A stretch of DNA of 64,000 nucleotides from Amycolatopsis acidiphila (GCF_021391495.1 NZ_CP090063.1:3162001-3226000); one strand, 5' to 3'. Shown: positions 9,131 through 18,718, counted from the first letter of the stretch. Notes: a model not told the origin generated them from the letters alone. Translations and numbers: made by a program.

Positions 9131-9993
9131 TCGGGATGCGCGCGGCCGTCGAGGCGCTGGCCGCTGCCCTGCGTGGCGGGCTCGACCCGGACGCGGACCC
9201 GCCGCGGTCGGTGGTGCCCGTGCGCCGCGGCCAGCTGCTGCTGATGCCGGCCGAGTGGGGCCGCTACGCCGGGGTCAAGCTCGCGACCGTCGCGCCGGCC
9301 AACCCCGGCCGCGGGCTCGCGCGCATCCAGGGGCAGTACCTGCTGCTGGACGCCGAAACCCTGACGCCGCTGGACGTGCTGGACGGTGTCGCGCTGACCT
9401 CGGTGCGCACGGCGGCGGTCTCCGCGGTCGCCGTGGACGCGCTCGCCGAGCCCGCCGCCGCGCGGCTCGTGGTGTTCGGCTCGGGGCCGCAGGCCCGCAG
9501 CCACGTCGAGGCGTTGCGCGCGGTGCGGCCGGTGTCCGACGTCGTCGTGGTCGGGCGGGACCAGGAGCGGGCCCGCGTGCTGGCGGCGGAGGTCGGGGCA
9601 CGGGTCGGATCGCCGTCCGACGTGGCGGGCGCGGACCTCGTCGCGTGCTGCACCACCGCGCGCGAACCGCTGTTCGACGGCGCCCTGCTCGCTCCACACG
9701 CGACGGTCGTGGCGGTGGGCTCGCACGAGCCGGACGCCCGCGAGGTCGACGCCGAGACCGTGCGCCGCTCGACGGTCGTGGTCGAGTCGCGGGAGACGGC
9801 GCTGCGGGAGGCGGGCGACGTCGTTCAGGCGGTGTCGGCGGGGGCGTGCGAGCCGGGCGAGCTGCTCGGCCTGGCCGCTGTGGTGCGCGGCGAGGCGAAG
9901 GCCACGCCGGACGCGCCCCGGCTTTTCAAGAGCGTCGGGATGGCATGGGAGGATCTGGTGATCGCCGCGAGGGCGTACGAGGAGGGTTCATGA
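9127..9993 (+). CDS. ornithine cyclodeaminase/mu-crystallin family, probable 1-pyrroline-2-carboxylate reductase
   Basis: A 288-residue member of the OCD/mu-crystallin family with the NAD(P) fold VVFGSGPQARSHVEAL and the family segments LTSVRTAAVSAVA and VAVGSHEPDAREVD. Members next to hydroxyproline genes reduce 1-pyrroline-2-carboxylate to L-proline, which is the step after AcnX. It thus connects the 3-hydroxyproline branch to proline. GTG 9127 overlaps the epimerase stop; ATG 9136 is an alternative start. At 288 residues it is a little short for the family. Confidence 0.78.
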   Translation: MIGMRAAVEALAAALRGGLDPDADPPRSVVPVRRGQLLLMPAEWGRYAGVKLATVAPANPGRGLARIQGQYLLLDAETLTPLDVLDGVALTSVRTAAVSAVAVDALAEPAAARLVVFGSGPQARSHVEALRAVRPVSDVVVVGRDQERARVLAAEVGARVGSPSDVAGADLVACCTTAREPLFDGALLAPHATVVAVGSHEPDAREVDAETVRRSTVVVESRETALREAGDVVQAVSAGACEPGELLGLAAVVRGEAKATPDAPRLFKSVGMAWEDLVIAARAYEEGS

Positions 9994-10048
9994 CCTCGAG
10001 GACCGCACGGAGCGAGCGCGACCCCGGGAGCGCTGCGAGGAGGACCGG

Positions 10049-10738
10049 TTGGGTGCGGATCCCCGCATGACACAGCAGGAGCACCGGCCCGCGCTGCCCT
10101 CCTTCGGAGCGCGGGGCAACCTGCGCGACGAGATCATCCAGACGTTGCGGGCGGCGGTCATCTCCGGCGAGCTGCGGCCCGGGGTGGTGTACTCCGCGCC
10201 GAGCCTGGCCACCCAGTTCGGCGTGTCCGCGACCCCGGTCCGCGAGGCGATGCTCGACCTGGCCAAGGAAGGGCTCATCGACACGGTGCGGAACAAGGGG
10301 TTCCGGGTCACCGAACTGTCCGAAAAGGACCTCGATGACCTGAGCGAGCTGCGGGCGCTCATCGAGGTGCCGACGGTGCGGCGGATCACCGAGGCCGGGG
10401 TGGCGCCCGCGGTGATCGAGGAGCTGCGCCCGCTCGCGGCGGCGATCGAGGACGCCGCGGCCGGCGGCGACCTGATCACGCACGTGGCCGCGGACATGGA
10501 GTTCCACCTGAAGCTGCTCGCCCAGGCGGGCAACCCGCACCTCGTGGAGACGGTGCGGTCGTTGCGGGCGCGCTCGCGGATCTACGGCCTGCGCTCCCTG
10601 GCCGACCGCGGCGAGCTGGTGACCTCTTCGCACGAGCACGCGGAGCTCGTGGACCTCGTCGCCGCCGGCGACGCCGCGGGCGCGGAGGCGCTGATGGACC
10701 GGCACATCCGCCACGTGCGGGGGATCTGGGCGCGCTGA
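10049..10738 (+). CDS. GntR family regulator, FCD subgroup
   Basis: A 229-residue transcription factor. An N-terminal winged helix (residues about 24-85, with SLATQFGVSATPVREAMLDL as the recognition region) is followed by an FCD all-helical ligand domain with metal-type residues in ADMEFHLKLL and SSHEHAELVDLV. It is the last gene of the hydroxyproline cluster and very likely binds the 19-base element found at 1244 and 7173. The start is taken as TTG 10049 because AGGAGGA (10038-10044) is ideally placed; ATG 10067 has no such site. The ligand is unknown but probably hydroxyproline or a pyrroline carboxylate. Confidence 0.82.
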   Translation: MGADPRMTQQEHRPALPSFGARGNLRDEIIQTLRAAVISGELRPGVVYSAPSLATQFGVSATPVREAMLDLAKEGLIDTVRNKGFRVTELSEKDLDDLSELRALIEVPTVRRITEAGVAPAVIEELRPLAAAIEDAAAGGDLITHVAADMEFHLKLLAQAGNPHLVETVRSLRARSRIYGLRSLADRGELVTSSHEHAELVDLVAAGDAAGAEALMDRHIRHVRGIWAR

Positions 10739-10908
10739 CGGCCCGGCCGGCCCCCGGGGCGCCCCGCCCCGCCGCAGCTGACTTGCGAGAACTCCGGCCG
10801 CCCGTGCGGGGCGCATAGCGACCGGCCGGTGACAGGTGCGGCGAGCACACCGGCCGCGGCCGCCGGACTTCTAACTTTCCAGGCACGTCTGCTGGATTGG
10901 AGTTCGTC

Positions 10909-12954
10909 ATGGCGCGGTACCGCGTGTCGATGGACATCGGGGGCACCTTCACCGATGTCGTCACCTACGACGACGAAGCCGGGGTGTTCGCCGCGAGCAA
11001 GGCCTCGACCACCCCGGACGACCTGAGCGAGGGCGTCATGGCCGGCCTCGGCTCGGTCGTCGGGTCGCCGGGGGACATCGGGTTCCTCGTGCACGGCACC
11101 ACCCAGGGTCTCAACGCCTTCCTCGAGCGCCGGGGCGTCCCGGTGCTGCTGCTCGGCACCGCCGGGGCCGAGGACAGCTACCACATCGCCCGCGGCCCCC
11201 GTACCCGGTTGTACGACCTGCACTACCGCAAGCCCGAACCGCTCGTGCCGCGCCGCGACGTGCTGGGCATCGGCGGCCGCATCGCGCCCGACGGGACCGA
11301 GCTGACCCCGCTGGACGAGCAGGCCGTGCGGGACGCGGCCAGGAAGGCACGGGAGCGCGGCCACGGCGCGATCGCCATCGCCTTCCTGTTCAGCTACGCC
11401 AACCCCGCCCACGAGTTGCGGGCCCGCGAGATCGTGCTGGACGAGCTGGGCGAGGACTTCACCGTCTCGCTGTCCCACGAGGCCGCCAAGGAATGGCGCG
11501 AGTACGAGCGCACCTCCTCCGCCGTGGTGGAGAGCTACACCGGCCCCATCGTCCGCCGCTACCTCAGCCACCTCGAAGTGCGCCTGCGCGACGGCGGCCT
11601 GCGGGTCCCGCTGCACGTCATGCAGTCCTCCGGCGGCATCCTCACCGCGGACTCGGCCCGTGCCCGGCCGCTGCAGACCCTGCTGTCGGGTCCGGTCGGC
11701 GGGGCGATCGCGTGCGCCGAGCTGTCCCGGATCAGCGACCGGCCGAACCTCATCGGCATCGACATGGGCGGCACCTCGTTCGACGTCTCGCTCATCGTCG
11801 GCGGCGAACCCGACGTGTCGGCCGAGGCGCAGCTGGAAGGGCTGCCGATGCTGATGAGCGTGGTCAACATCCACACCGTCGGCGCGGGTGGCGGCTCGGT
11901 GGCCTGGGTCGAGGCTGGCGGGCTGCGCGTCGGCCCGCGGTCGGCCGGGGCACGGCCGGGGCCGGCCTGCTACGGACGAGGCGGCACCGAGCCGACCGTC
12001 ACCGACGCCAACCTCGTGCTCGGCCGGATCGACCCGGAGGGCTTCGCGGGTGGGCAGCTGACGCTCGACACCGGGAGCGCGCGGAAGGCGGTGCGCGAGC
12101 TGGGCGAGACCTTCGACCTGGACGACGTCGCGATGGCCGAGGGCATCTGCGACGTGGCGAACTCCAAGATGGCGCAGGCGATCCGGACCATCACGGTGTC
12201 GCGCGGCATCGAGCCGCGGGACTCGAGCCTGGTCGCGTTCGGCGGTGCGGGCCCGATGCACGCGGTGTTCCTCGCCAGGGAGCTGGGCATCGCGGAGACC
12301 GTCGTGCCGCGCTTCCCCGGCGCGTTCTCGGCCTGGGGCATGCTGCAGACCCGGATCCGCAAGGACTTCACCGAGCCGTACTTCTTCCTCGACGAGGACC
12401 TCGACGGCGCCGACCTCACCGCCGTGCTGACCCGGCTCGAGGAGCACGGACTGTCCACTTTGGGCGACGAGGGGGTGGCCCAGGAGCACCGGTCGATCGC
12501 GCACTCGGTCGACATCCGGTACGCCGCACAGGAGTACACCCTCACCGTGCCGCTCGCCGACGCGGCCGAACCGTCCACACCGGACTTCCTGAAGACGATC
12601 GCCGAGCGGTTCGCCGAGATGCACCAGAGCCGCTACGGGCACGCGAACCTGGGCGCGCCCATCGAGTTCGTGACGGTGCGCAGCGCCGCCTTCGGCGACC
12701 TCGGCCGCCCCGAGCCGCAGAAGTGGCCGCACGCCGAGTCGCCGGAGTTCCCGCACCAGGTCCAGCAGGTCGTCTTCGGTGGCGCGCCCCGCGATTCGAT
12801 CGTCGTGCGCCGCGACGACCTGCTCGCCGGGCACGCCTTCGAAGGGCCCGCGGTGATCGTGGAGGACACCGCCACCACCGTCGTCCCGCCCGAGTACTCG
12901 GTGTCGGTGGACGAGATCGGCTCGCTGATCATCCGTAGCAAGGAGCAGGCATGA
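10909..12954 (+). CDS. hydantoinase/oxoprolinase subunit A (HyuA-like ATPase), copy 1
   Basis: A 681-residue HyuA-type protein with an actin-like ATPase fold: DIGGTFTDVVTY at the N-terminus, HGTTQGLNAFLERRG near residue 65, GIDMGGTSFDVSL near residue 285, the glycine-rich GAGGGSVAWVEAGGL and GRGGTEPTVTDANLVL, and FGGAGPMHAVFLARELGI. This family opens lactam or hydantoin rings, or carboxylates acetone-like compounds, by ATP-dependent phosphorylation. ATG 10909 is preceded by GGAG at a spacing of six to seven. The gene overlaps subunit B by ATGA. The substrate cannot be read from sequence; position after the hydroxyproline regulator may be chance, as it lacks the cluster's operator. Confidence 0.85.
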   Translation: MARYRVSMDIGGTFTDVVTYDDEAGVFAASKASTTPDDLSEGVMAGLGSVVGSPGDIGFLVHGTTQGLNAFLERRGVPVLLLGTAGAEDSYHIARGPRTRLYDLHYRKPEPLVPRRDVLGIGGRIAPDGTELTPLDEQAVRDAARKARERGHGAIAIAFLFSYANPAHELRAREIVLDELGEDFTVSLSHEAAKEWREYERTSSAVVESYTGPIVRRYLSHLEVRLRDGGLRVPLHVMQSSGGILTADSARARPLQTLLSGPVGGAIACAELSRISDRPNLIGIDMGGTSFDVSLIVGGEPDVSAEAQLEGLPMLMSVVNIHTVGAGGGSVAWVEAGGLRVGPRSAGARPGPACYGRGGTEPTVTDANLVLGRIDPEGFAGGQLTLDTGSARKAVRELGETFDLDDVAMAEGICDVANSKMAQAIRTITVSRGIEPRDSSLVAFGGAGPMHAVFLARELGIAETVVPRFPGAFSAWGMLQTRIRKDFTEPYFFLDEDLDGADLTAVLTRLEEHGLSTLGDEGVAQEHRSIAHSVDIRYAAQEYTLTVPLADAAEPSTPDFLKTIAERFAEMHQSRYGHANLGAPIEFVTVRSAAFGDLGRPEPQKWPHAESPEFPHQVQQVVFGGAPRDSIVVRRDDLLAGHAFEGPAVIVEDTATTVVPPEYSVSVDEIGSLIIRSKEQA

Positions 12955-14636
12955 CCATCAGTACCGGCGTCGACCCGGTGACCGTGGAGATCATCCGCAA
13001 CGCACTGAACTCCGCGGCTGACGACATGAACGCGACCCTCATCCGCTCGGCCTACACGCCCATCATCTACGAATGTGGCGACTGCGTGGTCGCGCTGCTC
13101 GACGCCGGGCACCAGGTGCTCGGCCAGTCCGCCGGCCTGCCGATCTTCCTCGGCAACCTGGAGACCTGCACCAGGGCCACCGAGGAGCAGTTCGGCCGCG
13201 AGGTGTGGCAGCCGGGCGACGTGTGGATCCTCAACGACAGCTACCTCGGCGGCACCCACCTCAACGACGTGACGATCTTCGGCCCGGTCTTCGCCGGCGA
13301 CACCCTCGTCGGCTTCACCGCGTCCCGCGCGCACTGGATCGACGTCGGCTCCAAGGACCCCGGCGGGTCGATGGACTCGGTGTCGATCTTCCAGGAGGGG
13401 CTGCGGCTGGGCCCGCAGAAGCTCGTCTCCGGCGGCACCGACGAGCGCGCGCTGATGGACACGATCGCGCGTAACGTCCGCTTCCCCTATCCCACCAGCG
13501 GCGACATGCACGCGATGATCGCCTGCATCACGATGGGGGAGAAGCGGCTGCGGGAGATCGTCGAACGCTTCGGGCTCGAGACCCTGGAGCTGGCGCGCGA
13601 CGAGATCTTCCGGCAGACCGAGCTGCTCGAGCGCGAGACCATCGCCGCCATCCCGGACGGGGTGTACGCGGCGGAGGGCGTGCTCGACAACGACGGGGTC
13701 GACCTCGACACCCCGATCCCGATCCGGCTCAAGGTCACCGTCGCCGGGGACACCATCGACTTCGACGTCACCGAGTCCGCCGACCAGACGGCCGGCCCGG
13801 TCAACTGTGGTGTGCCGCAAGCGGTCTCGGCGCTGCGGGTGGGCTACAAGCTGCTGGTGAGCCCGGACCTGCCGGGCAACGGCGGCTCGTTCCGCACGAT
13901 GACCACGCAGGTGCGCGAGGGCTCGGTGCTCGGCGCGACCGCGCCCGCGGCGTGCCAGTGGTACTTCTCCCACCTGGGTCTGCTCATCGACATGGTCGCG
14001 CGGGCGCTGGCCCCGGCGATGCCCGGCCGGGTCGCCGGCGCGAGCCACGGCGACTCGATGATCGTGCTCACCTCGGGCACCGACCCGCGGTTCGGCCGCG
14101 AGTTCGTCAGCCTCGAGGCCACCGTCGGCGGCTGGGGCGCGTGGTCGGGCTCCGACGGCGAGAGCGCACTGATCAACAACGTGAACGGCTCGCTCAAGGA
14201 CCTCCCGATCGAGGTGCTGGAGACGCGGTATCCCTTCCGCATCACCGAATACCGCATCCGCCCCGACTCGGGCGGCGCCGGGCGGTGGCGCGGCGGCAAC
14301 GGCGTGGTCCGCGAGTACGAGGCGCAGACCGACTGCTCGCTGTCGCTGTGGTTCGAACGCTCGCGCCAGCCCGCGTGGGGCCTGTTCGGCGGCGAGGACG
14401 CCGTCGGGCCGGAGGTGGTGATCAACCCCGGGCGGCCCGACGAGCGGCGCCTGCTCAAGGTCAACGGCACGGCGATCCGCAAGGGCGACGTGATCCGCTG
14501 CGCGACCGGCGGTGGTGGCGGCTACGGCGACCCGGTGGAGCGCGCCGTCGAAGACGTGCGGGCCGACGTGGCCGACCGCAACATCACCGCGGACCGCGCC
14601 CTGAGCCGCTACGGGATCGGCGAAGAGGAGTCCTAG
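12951..14636 (+). CDS. hydantoinase/oxoprolinase subunit B (HyuB-like), copy 1
   Basis: A 561-residue HyuB-type protein, the partner that works with HyuA on cyclic amides or related substrates. Family segments seen are VTVEIIRNALNSAADDMNATLIRSAYTP at the start of the domain, GDVWILNDSYLGGTHLNDVT, and the C-terminal SGGAGRWRGGNGVVREYE and TGGGGGYGDP. The start codon shares ATGA with the HyuA stop, so the two form a complex-coding pair. It converges on the conservon with only 19 bases between stop codons and no clear terminator. Confidence 0.85.
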   Translation: MTISTGVDPVTVEIIRNALNSAADDMNATLIRSAYTPIIYECGDCVVALLDAGHQVLGQSAGLPIFLGNLETCTRATEEQFGREVWQPGDVWILNDSYLGGTHLNDVTIFGPVFAGDTLVGFTASRAHWIDVGSKDPGGSMDSVSIFQEGLRLGPQKLVSGGTDERALMDTIARNVRFPYPTSGDMHAMIACITMGEKRLREIVERFGLETLELARDEIFRQTELLERETIAAIPDGVYAAEGVLDNDGVDLDTPIPIRLKVTVAGDTIDFDVTESADQTAGPVNCGVPQAVSALRVGYKLLVSPDLPGNGGSFRTMTTQVREGSVLGATAPAACQWYFSHLGLLIDMVARALAPAMPGRVAGASHGDSMIVLTSGTDPRFGREFVSLEATVGGWGAWSGSDGESALINNVNGSLKDLPIEVLETRYPFRITEYRIRPDSGGAGRWRGGNGVVREYEAQTDCSLSLWFERSRQPAWGLFGGEDAVGPEVVINPGRPDERRLLKVNGTAIRKGDVIRCATGGGGGYGDPVERAVEDVRADVADRNITADRALSRYGIGEEES

Positions 14637-14655
14637 GGGCTCGGCCGGAGGACGC

Positions 14656-15336
14656 CTACGACAGGCGTGGGACGGCGAGGCCCTTCTGGGTCGCCATCAC
14701 GTGCTCGATGAGGGTGACCAGCACCTGCTTCGTCGATCCCTTGTCGCGCGCGTCGCACAGCAGCACCGGGGCGCTCTGGTCCAGTTCCAGGGCGTCCCGG
14801 ACCTCTTCGGTGCCGTAGCGGTAGGAGTCGTCGAAGCAGTTGACGCCGACCACGAACGGCAGCCCGCGCCGCTCGAAGAAGTCGACGGCGGGAAAGCAGC
14901 TCTCCAGCCGCCGGGTGTCGGCCAGCACGACCGCGCCCAGCGCGCCGACGGCGAGCTCGTCCCACATGAACCAGAACCGGTCCTGCCCCGGCGTGCCGAA
15001 CAGGTACAGGATCAGCTCGGGGTTGATCGTGATGCGGCCGAAGTCGAGCGCGACGGTCGTGGTCGTCTTGCGCTCCACGCCGGTCAGGTCGTCGACGCCG
15101 GCGGACGCGGCCGTCAGCGCTTCCTCGGTGCGTAGTGGCGGCACCTCGCTGACCGACCCGACCATGGTCGTCTTGCCGACCCCGAACCCGCCCGCGATGA
15201 GCAGCTTCAACGTCATCGCGTTGAGGTTGCGCCGGTACTGGGGCACGCCGCCGGGACGGGCGCCGGGGTTCGAGAGCTGTCCTCGAACGGGGGAGTCCAC
15301 TGTTGTTGCCGCCCTATCAGAGTCTGCGGATGCCAT
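14656..15336 (-). CDS. cvnD: conservon GTPase (CvnD)
   Basis: A 226-residue Ras-like/Arf-like small GTPase of the bacterial MglA-related group. The P-loop is GGFGVGKTT, switch II is FGTPGQDRFWFMWDE, and the base-binding motif is the altered VNCFDD. The first 40 residues are a variable leader before MTLKLLIAGG. ATG 15336 overlaps the DUF742 gene by 20 bases. It is the output switch of a four-gene conservon, thought to act like a eukaryotic G-protein complex at the membrane. Confidence 0.9.
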   Translation of the reverse strand: MASADSDRAATTVDSPVRGQLSNPGARPGGVPQYRRNLNAMTLKLLIAGGFGVGKTTMVGSVSEVPPLRTEEALTAASAGVDDLTGVERKTTTTVALDFGRITINPELILYLFGTPGQDRFWFMWDELAVGALGAVVLADTRRLESCFPAVDFFERRGLPFVVGVNCFDDSYRYGTEEVRDALELDQSAPVLLCDARDKGSTKQVLVTLIEHVMATQKGLAVPRLS

Positions 15337-15739
15337 CGAGCACCGCCTGGAGGATGCGTTCGTCGGGGGCCGCGCTCAGCGGGGTCGCGCTGCGGAAGAT
15401 GATGTGGTTCTGCTCGATCAGGTCCGCGAGCAGCACCTTCACGACCGGCAGCGGCAGCTCGAGGTACGCGGCGACCTCGGCCACCGACAGCGGCTGCTGA
15501 CACAGGCGCACGACCCTGGCGTACTCCTGCGGCAGGCCGGCCGCCTCCATGATCGAGGTCAGCGCGACCACGAGCGTGAGCAGGTCGAGCCCGATGGTGT
15601 CCGTCCGGGTCCGCCCACCGGTGACCGTGTAGGGCCGGACGAGCGGGCCGGCCGCGTCATCGAACCACGCCTCTTCCTCGGCTCTCATGGCACCGCGCAT
15701 CCCCGTGGTGTTCGCGGCCCGGGGTGCGCAGGAGTCCAC
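15317..15739 (-). CDS. cvnC: conservon DUF742 protein (CvnC)
   Basis: A DUF742 protein with a C-terminal winged-helix-like region. Family motifs are LVRPYTVTGGRTR near the N-terminus and the helix-turn-helix-like QQPLSVAEVAAYLELPLPVVKVLLADLIEQ. The frame opens at GTG 15739, four bases after cvnB; ATG at 15700 or 15688 would give a protein starting just before AEEEAWFDDAAGPLVRPY, which looks closer to the family start. It is the third gene of the conservon and should bind CvnA, CvnB or CvnD. Confidence 0.87.
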   Translation of the reverse strand: MDSCAPRAANTTGMRGAMRAEEEAWFDDAAGPLVRPYTVTGGRTRTDTIGLDLLTLVVALTSIMEAAGLPQEYARVVRLCQQPLSVAEVAAYLELPLPVVKVLLADLIEQNHIIFRSATPLSAAPDERILQAVLDGIRRL

Positions 15740-15743
15740 TCGC

Positions 15744-16160
15744 TCACGCGTGGCCCCCGGCGTGCTCGACCCGGGGCGCGGCGCTGAGCACGACGCCGAC
15801 CCGCTTCACCATCATGTTCATCGCGTAGGCCACCAGGCCCATGTCGGCCTCTTCGCTGGTCAGCAGGGCGAGGCAGGCGCCGTACCCGGCGGCGGTGACG
15901 AACAGGAACGCGTGGTCCATCTCCACCACGGTCTGGCGCACCTGGCCGCCGCCGAAGTGGCGGCCGGTGCCCTTGGCCAGGCTCTGGAACGCCGAGGCGA
16001 CAGCCGAGAGGTGCTCGCCGTCCTCCTCGGTGAGGTTGGTGGACCGGCCGATGAGCAGCCCGTCGGCCGACAGCACGACGGCGCGGTCGGCGCCGTTGAC
16101 CTGTTGCAGCAGGTCGTCGAGCAACCAGTCCAGCTCGTTCATGCCCGGATTGGTCATCAT
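15744..16160 (-). CDS. cvnB: conservon roadblock/LC7 protein (CvnB)
   Basis: A 138-residue roadblock/LC7-domain protein (LDWLLDDLLQQVNGADRAVVLSADG, later FLFVTAAGYGACLALL). These small dimers control nearby Ras-like GTPases, possibly as exchange or activating factors for CvnD. The first ATG overlaps the cvnA stop (ATGATG). Confidence 0.9.
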   Translation of the reverse strand: MMTNPGMNELDWLLDDLLQQVNGADRAVVLSADGLLIGRSTNLTEEDGEHLSAVASAFQSLAKGTGRHFGGGQVRQTVVEMDHAFLFVTAAGYGACLALLTSEEADMGLVAYAMNMMVKRVGVVLSAAPRVEHAGGHA

Positions 16161-18718
16161 CGGTGCTCCCCAAAGAAATCGGTGGCGGCTGGGTCCTGAG
16201 CGCGGGCGCGCCGTGTCCCCTGCTGGAACGAGGCGAGCCTGCTACGAGCCTGGTCGGGGTCGTCCCTCGGCTCCGTCGTCGTGGTGTCGGTGTAGGGCAC
16301 CTCGTCCGTGCGCAGCTGCGGCGCCAGGTTCTGCTGGCGTCGCCGCCGGGGCAGCTGCGGGCGGTCCGGCGACAGCGGGCCCTGCGGCTGCGGGGACCGG
16401 GTGTCGTGCGGGGCCCGGTTGTCCTGGGGCGGCCGGGTGTCGTACTGCGGACGGTTCTGGTGCGCCGAGCGCGTCTGGTGCTGCGGACGGCTCGGGGGCT
16501 GCTCCCGCTGCGGGGGCTGCTGAGGCTGCTGTGGGGGCTGGTCCCGCTGGGGGCGGAACAGGTCCACCCGGGTGCCCGGGTCGGCCGCGGCGAGGGTGCC
16601 GTTGTGCCGGGGCGTGTCCTCGGGCGGGGGCACCGGCTGCGGGCGGCGGGTCGGCAGGCTGGGGTGGCTCGGCAGGCTCGGGTGACTCGCCGACGGTCCC
16701 TGCTGCGCGGGGACCGGGACGGCCGGGGAGACCGGCTCCGGCTCCTCGGCCAGCGGCACCGGGGTGAGCAGCTCCGAGCGGACCAGCACGATCGCACGGG
16801 TGCCGCCGTAGGCCGAGTCCCGCAGGGTGACCGCGATACCGTGCCGCGACGCCAAACGGGCGACCACGAACAGGCCGAGCCGGGGCTCGTGCGACAGCGC
16901 CATCACGCTGAAGTCCGGCGGGTCGGCGAGCATCGTGTTCAGCTCGTCGATCTGCTCGGGCTCCATGCCCAGGCCCTGGTCCTCGATCTCCAGCACCACG
17001 CCGCGCCCGACCACGTCGCCCCAGACCTCGACCCGCGACTGCGGCGGCGAGAACGAGGTGGCGTTGTCGATCAGCTCGGCGAGCAGGTGGATCAGGTCGG
17101 CGACGGCCGGGCCGTTCACCGCGAGCGCGGGCATCTTGCCGACGTTGACCCTGGCGTAGTCCTCGGTCTCGGCGGTCGCGCCGCGGATGAGGTCGGCCAG
17201 TGCCACCGGGTTGCGCCACTGGCGGCCGGGCCGCTCGCCACCGAGGATGATCAGGTTCTCGGCGTTGCGGCGGGCGCGGGTGGACAGGTGGTCCAGCTTG
17301 AACAGCAGGTCCAGCTGGTCGGGGTCCTCCTGCTTGCGCTCGGCCTCGTCGAGGGCCTTGAGCTGCCGGTGCACCAGCACCTGGCTGCGGTGGGCGATGT
17401 TGAGGAACACCTTGGACGTGCCTTCGCGGGTCTTCGCCTCGTCCACCGCGGCCGCGACGGCGGTCTGCTGCGCCTTGTTGAACGCGTCGGCCACCTGGCC
17501 GATCTCGTCCTCCCCGTGGTCCAGGAAGGACATCTCGGTCTCGAGGTCGACCTCTTCGCCGTTCCGCACCCGCCCGACCAGGTCCGGCAGCTGCGTGTCG
17601 GCGATCTGCAGGGTCTCCTCGCGCAGCCTGCCCAGCCGGCGCACGAGCTTGCTCGAGAGCCGCCACGCGATGATGGTCACCGCGATCGCCAGCAGGATCG
17701 CCGCCGCACCGGCCGCGATCGCGGTGTACAGCATCCGGTTACCGGTGTCGATCTCGATGTTGGTGGCGTTGGTGCTCTGCTGGATGTAGAGGTTCATCAG
17801 CGCGCCGGCGACCTGCGTCGCGGACGCCTGCCACTGCTGCGGGGTGACGCCGGGCGGCAGGGAGCGGTGGTTGCCGCTCACGATCGACTGCTCGACGCCG
17901 GTCACCGTGGCCCAGGCCGGGCTCGCCTTGAGCGCGTTGTACTGCTGCGCGACCGACGGGACCATCTCGGGCACCGCGTTGTCGAAGCCCGCGTGGTAGG
18001 CGCCCACCACCTGGATGAAGGCGTTGAACTCGTCGTCGGACAGACCGCCGTGCGCGATCCCGCCCGAGCTGAGCGCCATGCTGCGGGCCATCTGGTCCGC
18101 GGCCACGAACAGCGGCATCGCCGTCGCGCGCAGGTATGCGGTCTCGGCGTCCGGCGTTCCCTCCGCGACGCCCAGCAGGCCTTCGGTGTACTCGTCGAGG
18201 ATCCGGTTGTAGAAGGTGTAGGCGTCCAGCAGCGAGACCTGGTTGGCGTCGACCTTGGCGCGGAACTCCGGCAGCTGCGCGAGGTTCGCCGCGGTGCGGT
18301 CGATGCTCGCCTGCACCCGGGCGGGCGCCTCGCTGTAGAGGCCGGACAGGTTCTTCGCCTGGCCCGCGGCGGTCGCGTCCGTCTTCGCGCGGGTCTGCGT
18401 CAGCTGCGCCTGCACCGCCCCGTTCGTGCCGAGCTCGGTCAGCGTGAGCTGGCGCTCCTGCTGCACCGAGGCGAAGAACTGCACCGCGATCACCGCGGAG
18501 TCGTGCACCTTCGTGATGAACGTGCGCGCCGCGATCGCGCCGTAGAGCAGGTATCCCGCGAGTGCGACGCCGGCCACCAGCAGGGCGATGCTGGGCACGA
18601 AGGCGATCGAGAGCACCCTCGTCCGGATCGAGGCACGTCCGTTGCGTGTGCCGAATTTCTTCTTCAAGGCTCCTGAGGGCCTTCCCGCACTCGTTGTAAC
18701 TGGCCAGGGCCCCCGCAC
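16157..18718 (-). CDS. cvnA: conservon sensor histidine kinase-like protein (CvnA)
   Basis: An 853-residue membrane sensor. A transmembrane helix near residues 34-58 is followed by an extracytoplasmic helical sensor of about 270 residues, a second membrane helix near 330-352, a HAMP-like linker and a histidine-kinase-type ATPase domain (LIDNATSFSPPQSRVEVWG, EIEDQGLGMEPEQ). The last 200 residues are rich in Pro, Gln and Arg with repeated PQ and DTR elements and are likely disordered. The start is uncertain: GTG 18718 or a TTG at the conserved LKKKFG. It heads the cvnABCD operon; a possible promoter lies at 18773-18800. Confidence 0.85.
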   Translation of the reverse strand: MRGPWPVTTSAGRPSGALKKKFGTRNGRASIRTRVLSIAFVPSIALLVAGVALAGYLLYGAIAARTFITKVHDSAVIAVQFFASVQQERQLTLTELGTNGAVQAQLTQTRAKTDATAAGQAKNLSGLYSEAPARVQASIDRTAANLAQLPEFRAKVDANQVSLLDAYTFYNRILDEYTEGLLGVAEGTPDAETAYLRATAMPLFVAADQMARSMALSSGGIAHGGLSDDEFNAFIQVVGAYHAGFDNAVPEMVPSVAQQYNALKASPAWATVTGVEQSIVSGNHRSLPPGVTPQQWQASATQVAGALMNLYIQQSTNATNIEIDTGNRMLYTAIAAGAAAILLAIAVTIIAWRLSSKLVRRLGRLREETLQIADTQLPDLVGRVRNGEEVDLETEMSFLDHGEDEIGQVADAFNKAQQTAVAAAVDEAKTREGTSKVFLNIAHRSQVLVHRQLKALDEAERKQEDPDQLDLLFKLDHLSTRARRNAENLIILGGERPGRQWRNPVALADLIRGATAETEDYARVNVGKMPALAVNGPAVADLIHLLAELIDNATSFSPPQSRVEVWGDVVGRGVVLEIEDQGLGMEPEQIDELNTMLADPPDFSVMALSHEPRLGLFVVARLASRHGIAVTLRDSAYGGTRAIVLVRSELLTPVPLAEEPEPVSPAVPVPAQQGPSASHPSLPSHPSLPTRRPQPVPPPEDTPRHNGTLAAADPGTRVDLFRPQRDQPPQQPQQPPQREQPPSRPQHQTRSAHQNRPQYDTRPPQDNRAPHDTRSPQPQGPLSPDRPQLPRRRRQQNLAPQLRTDEVPYTDTTTTEPRDDPDQARSRLASFQQGTRRARAQDPAATDFFGEHR

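Noticed and set aside
10582-12834. 750-residue minus-strand frame opposite hyuA copy 1
   Set aside because: It mirrors the HyuA gene and shows only composition-driven residues.
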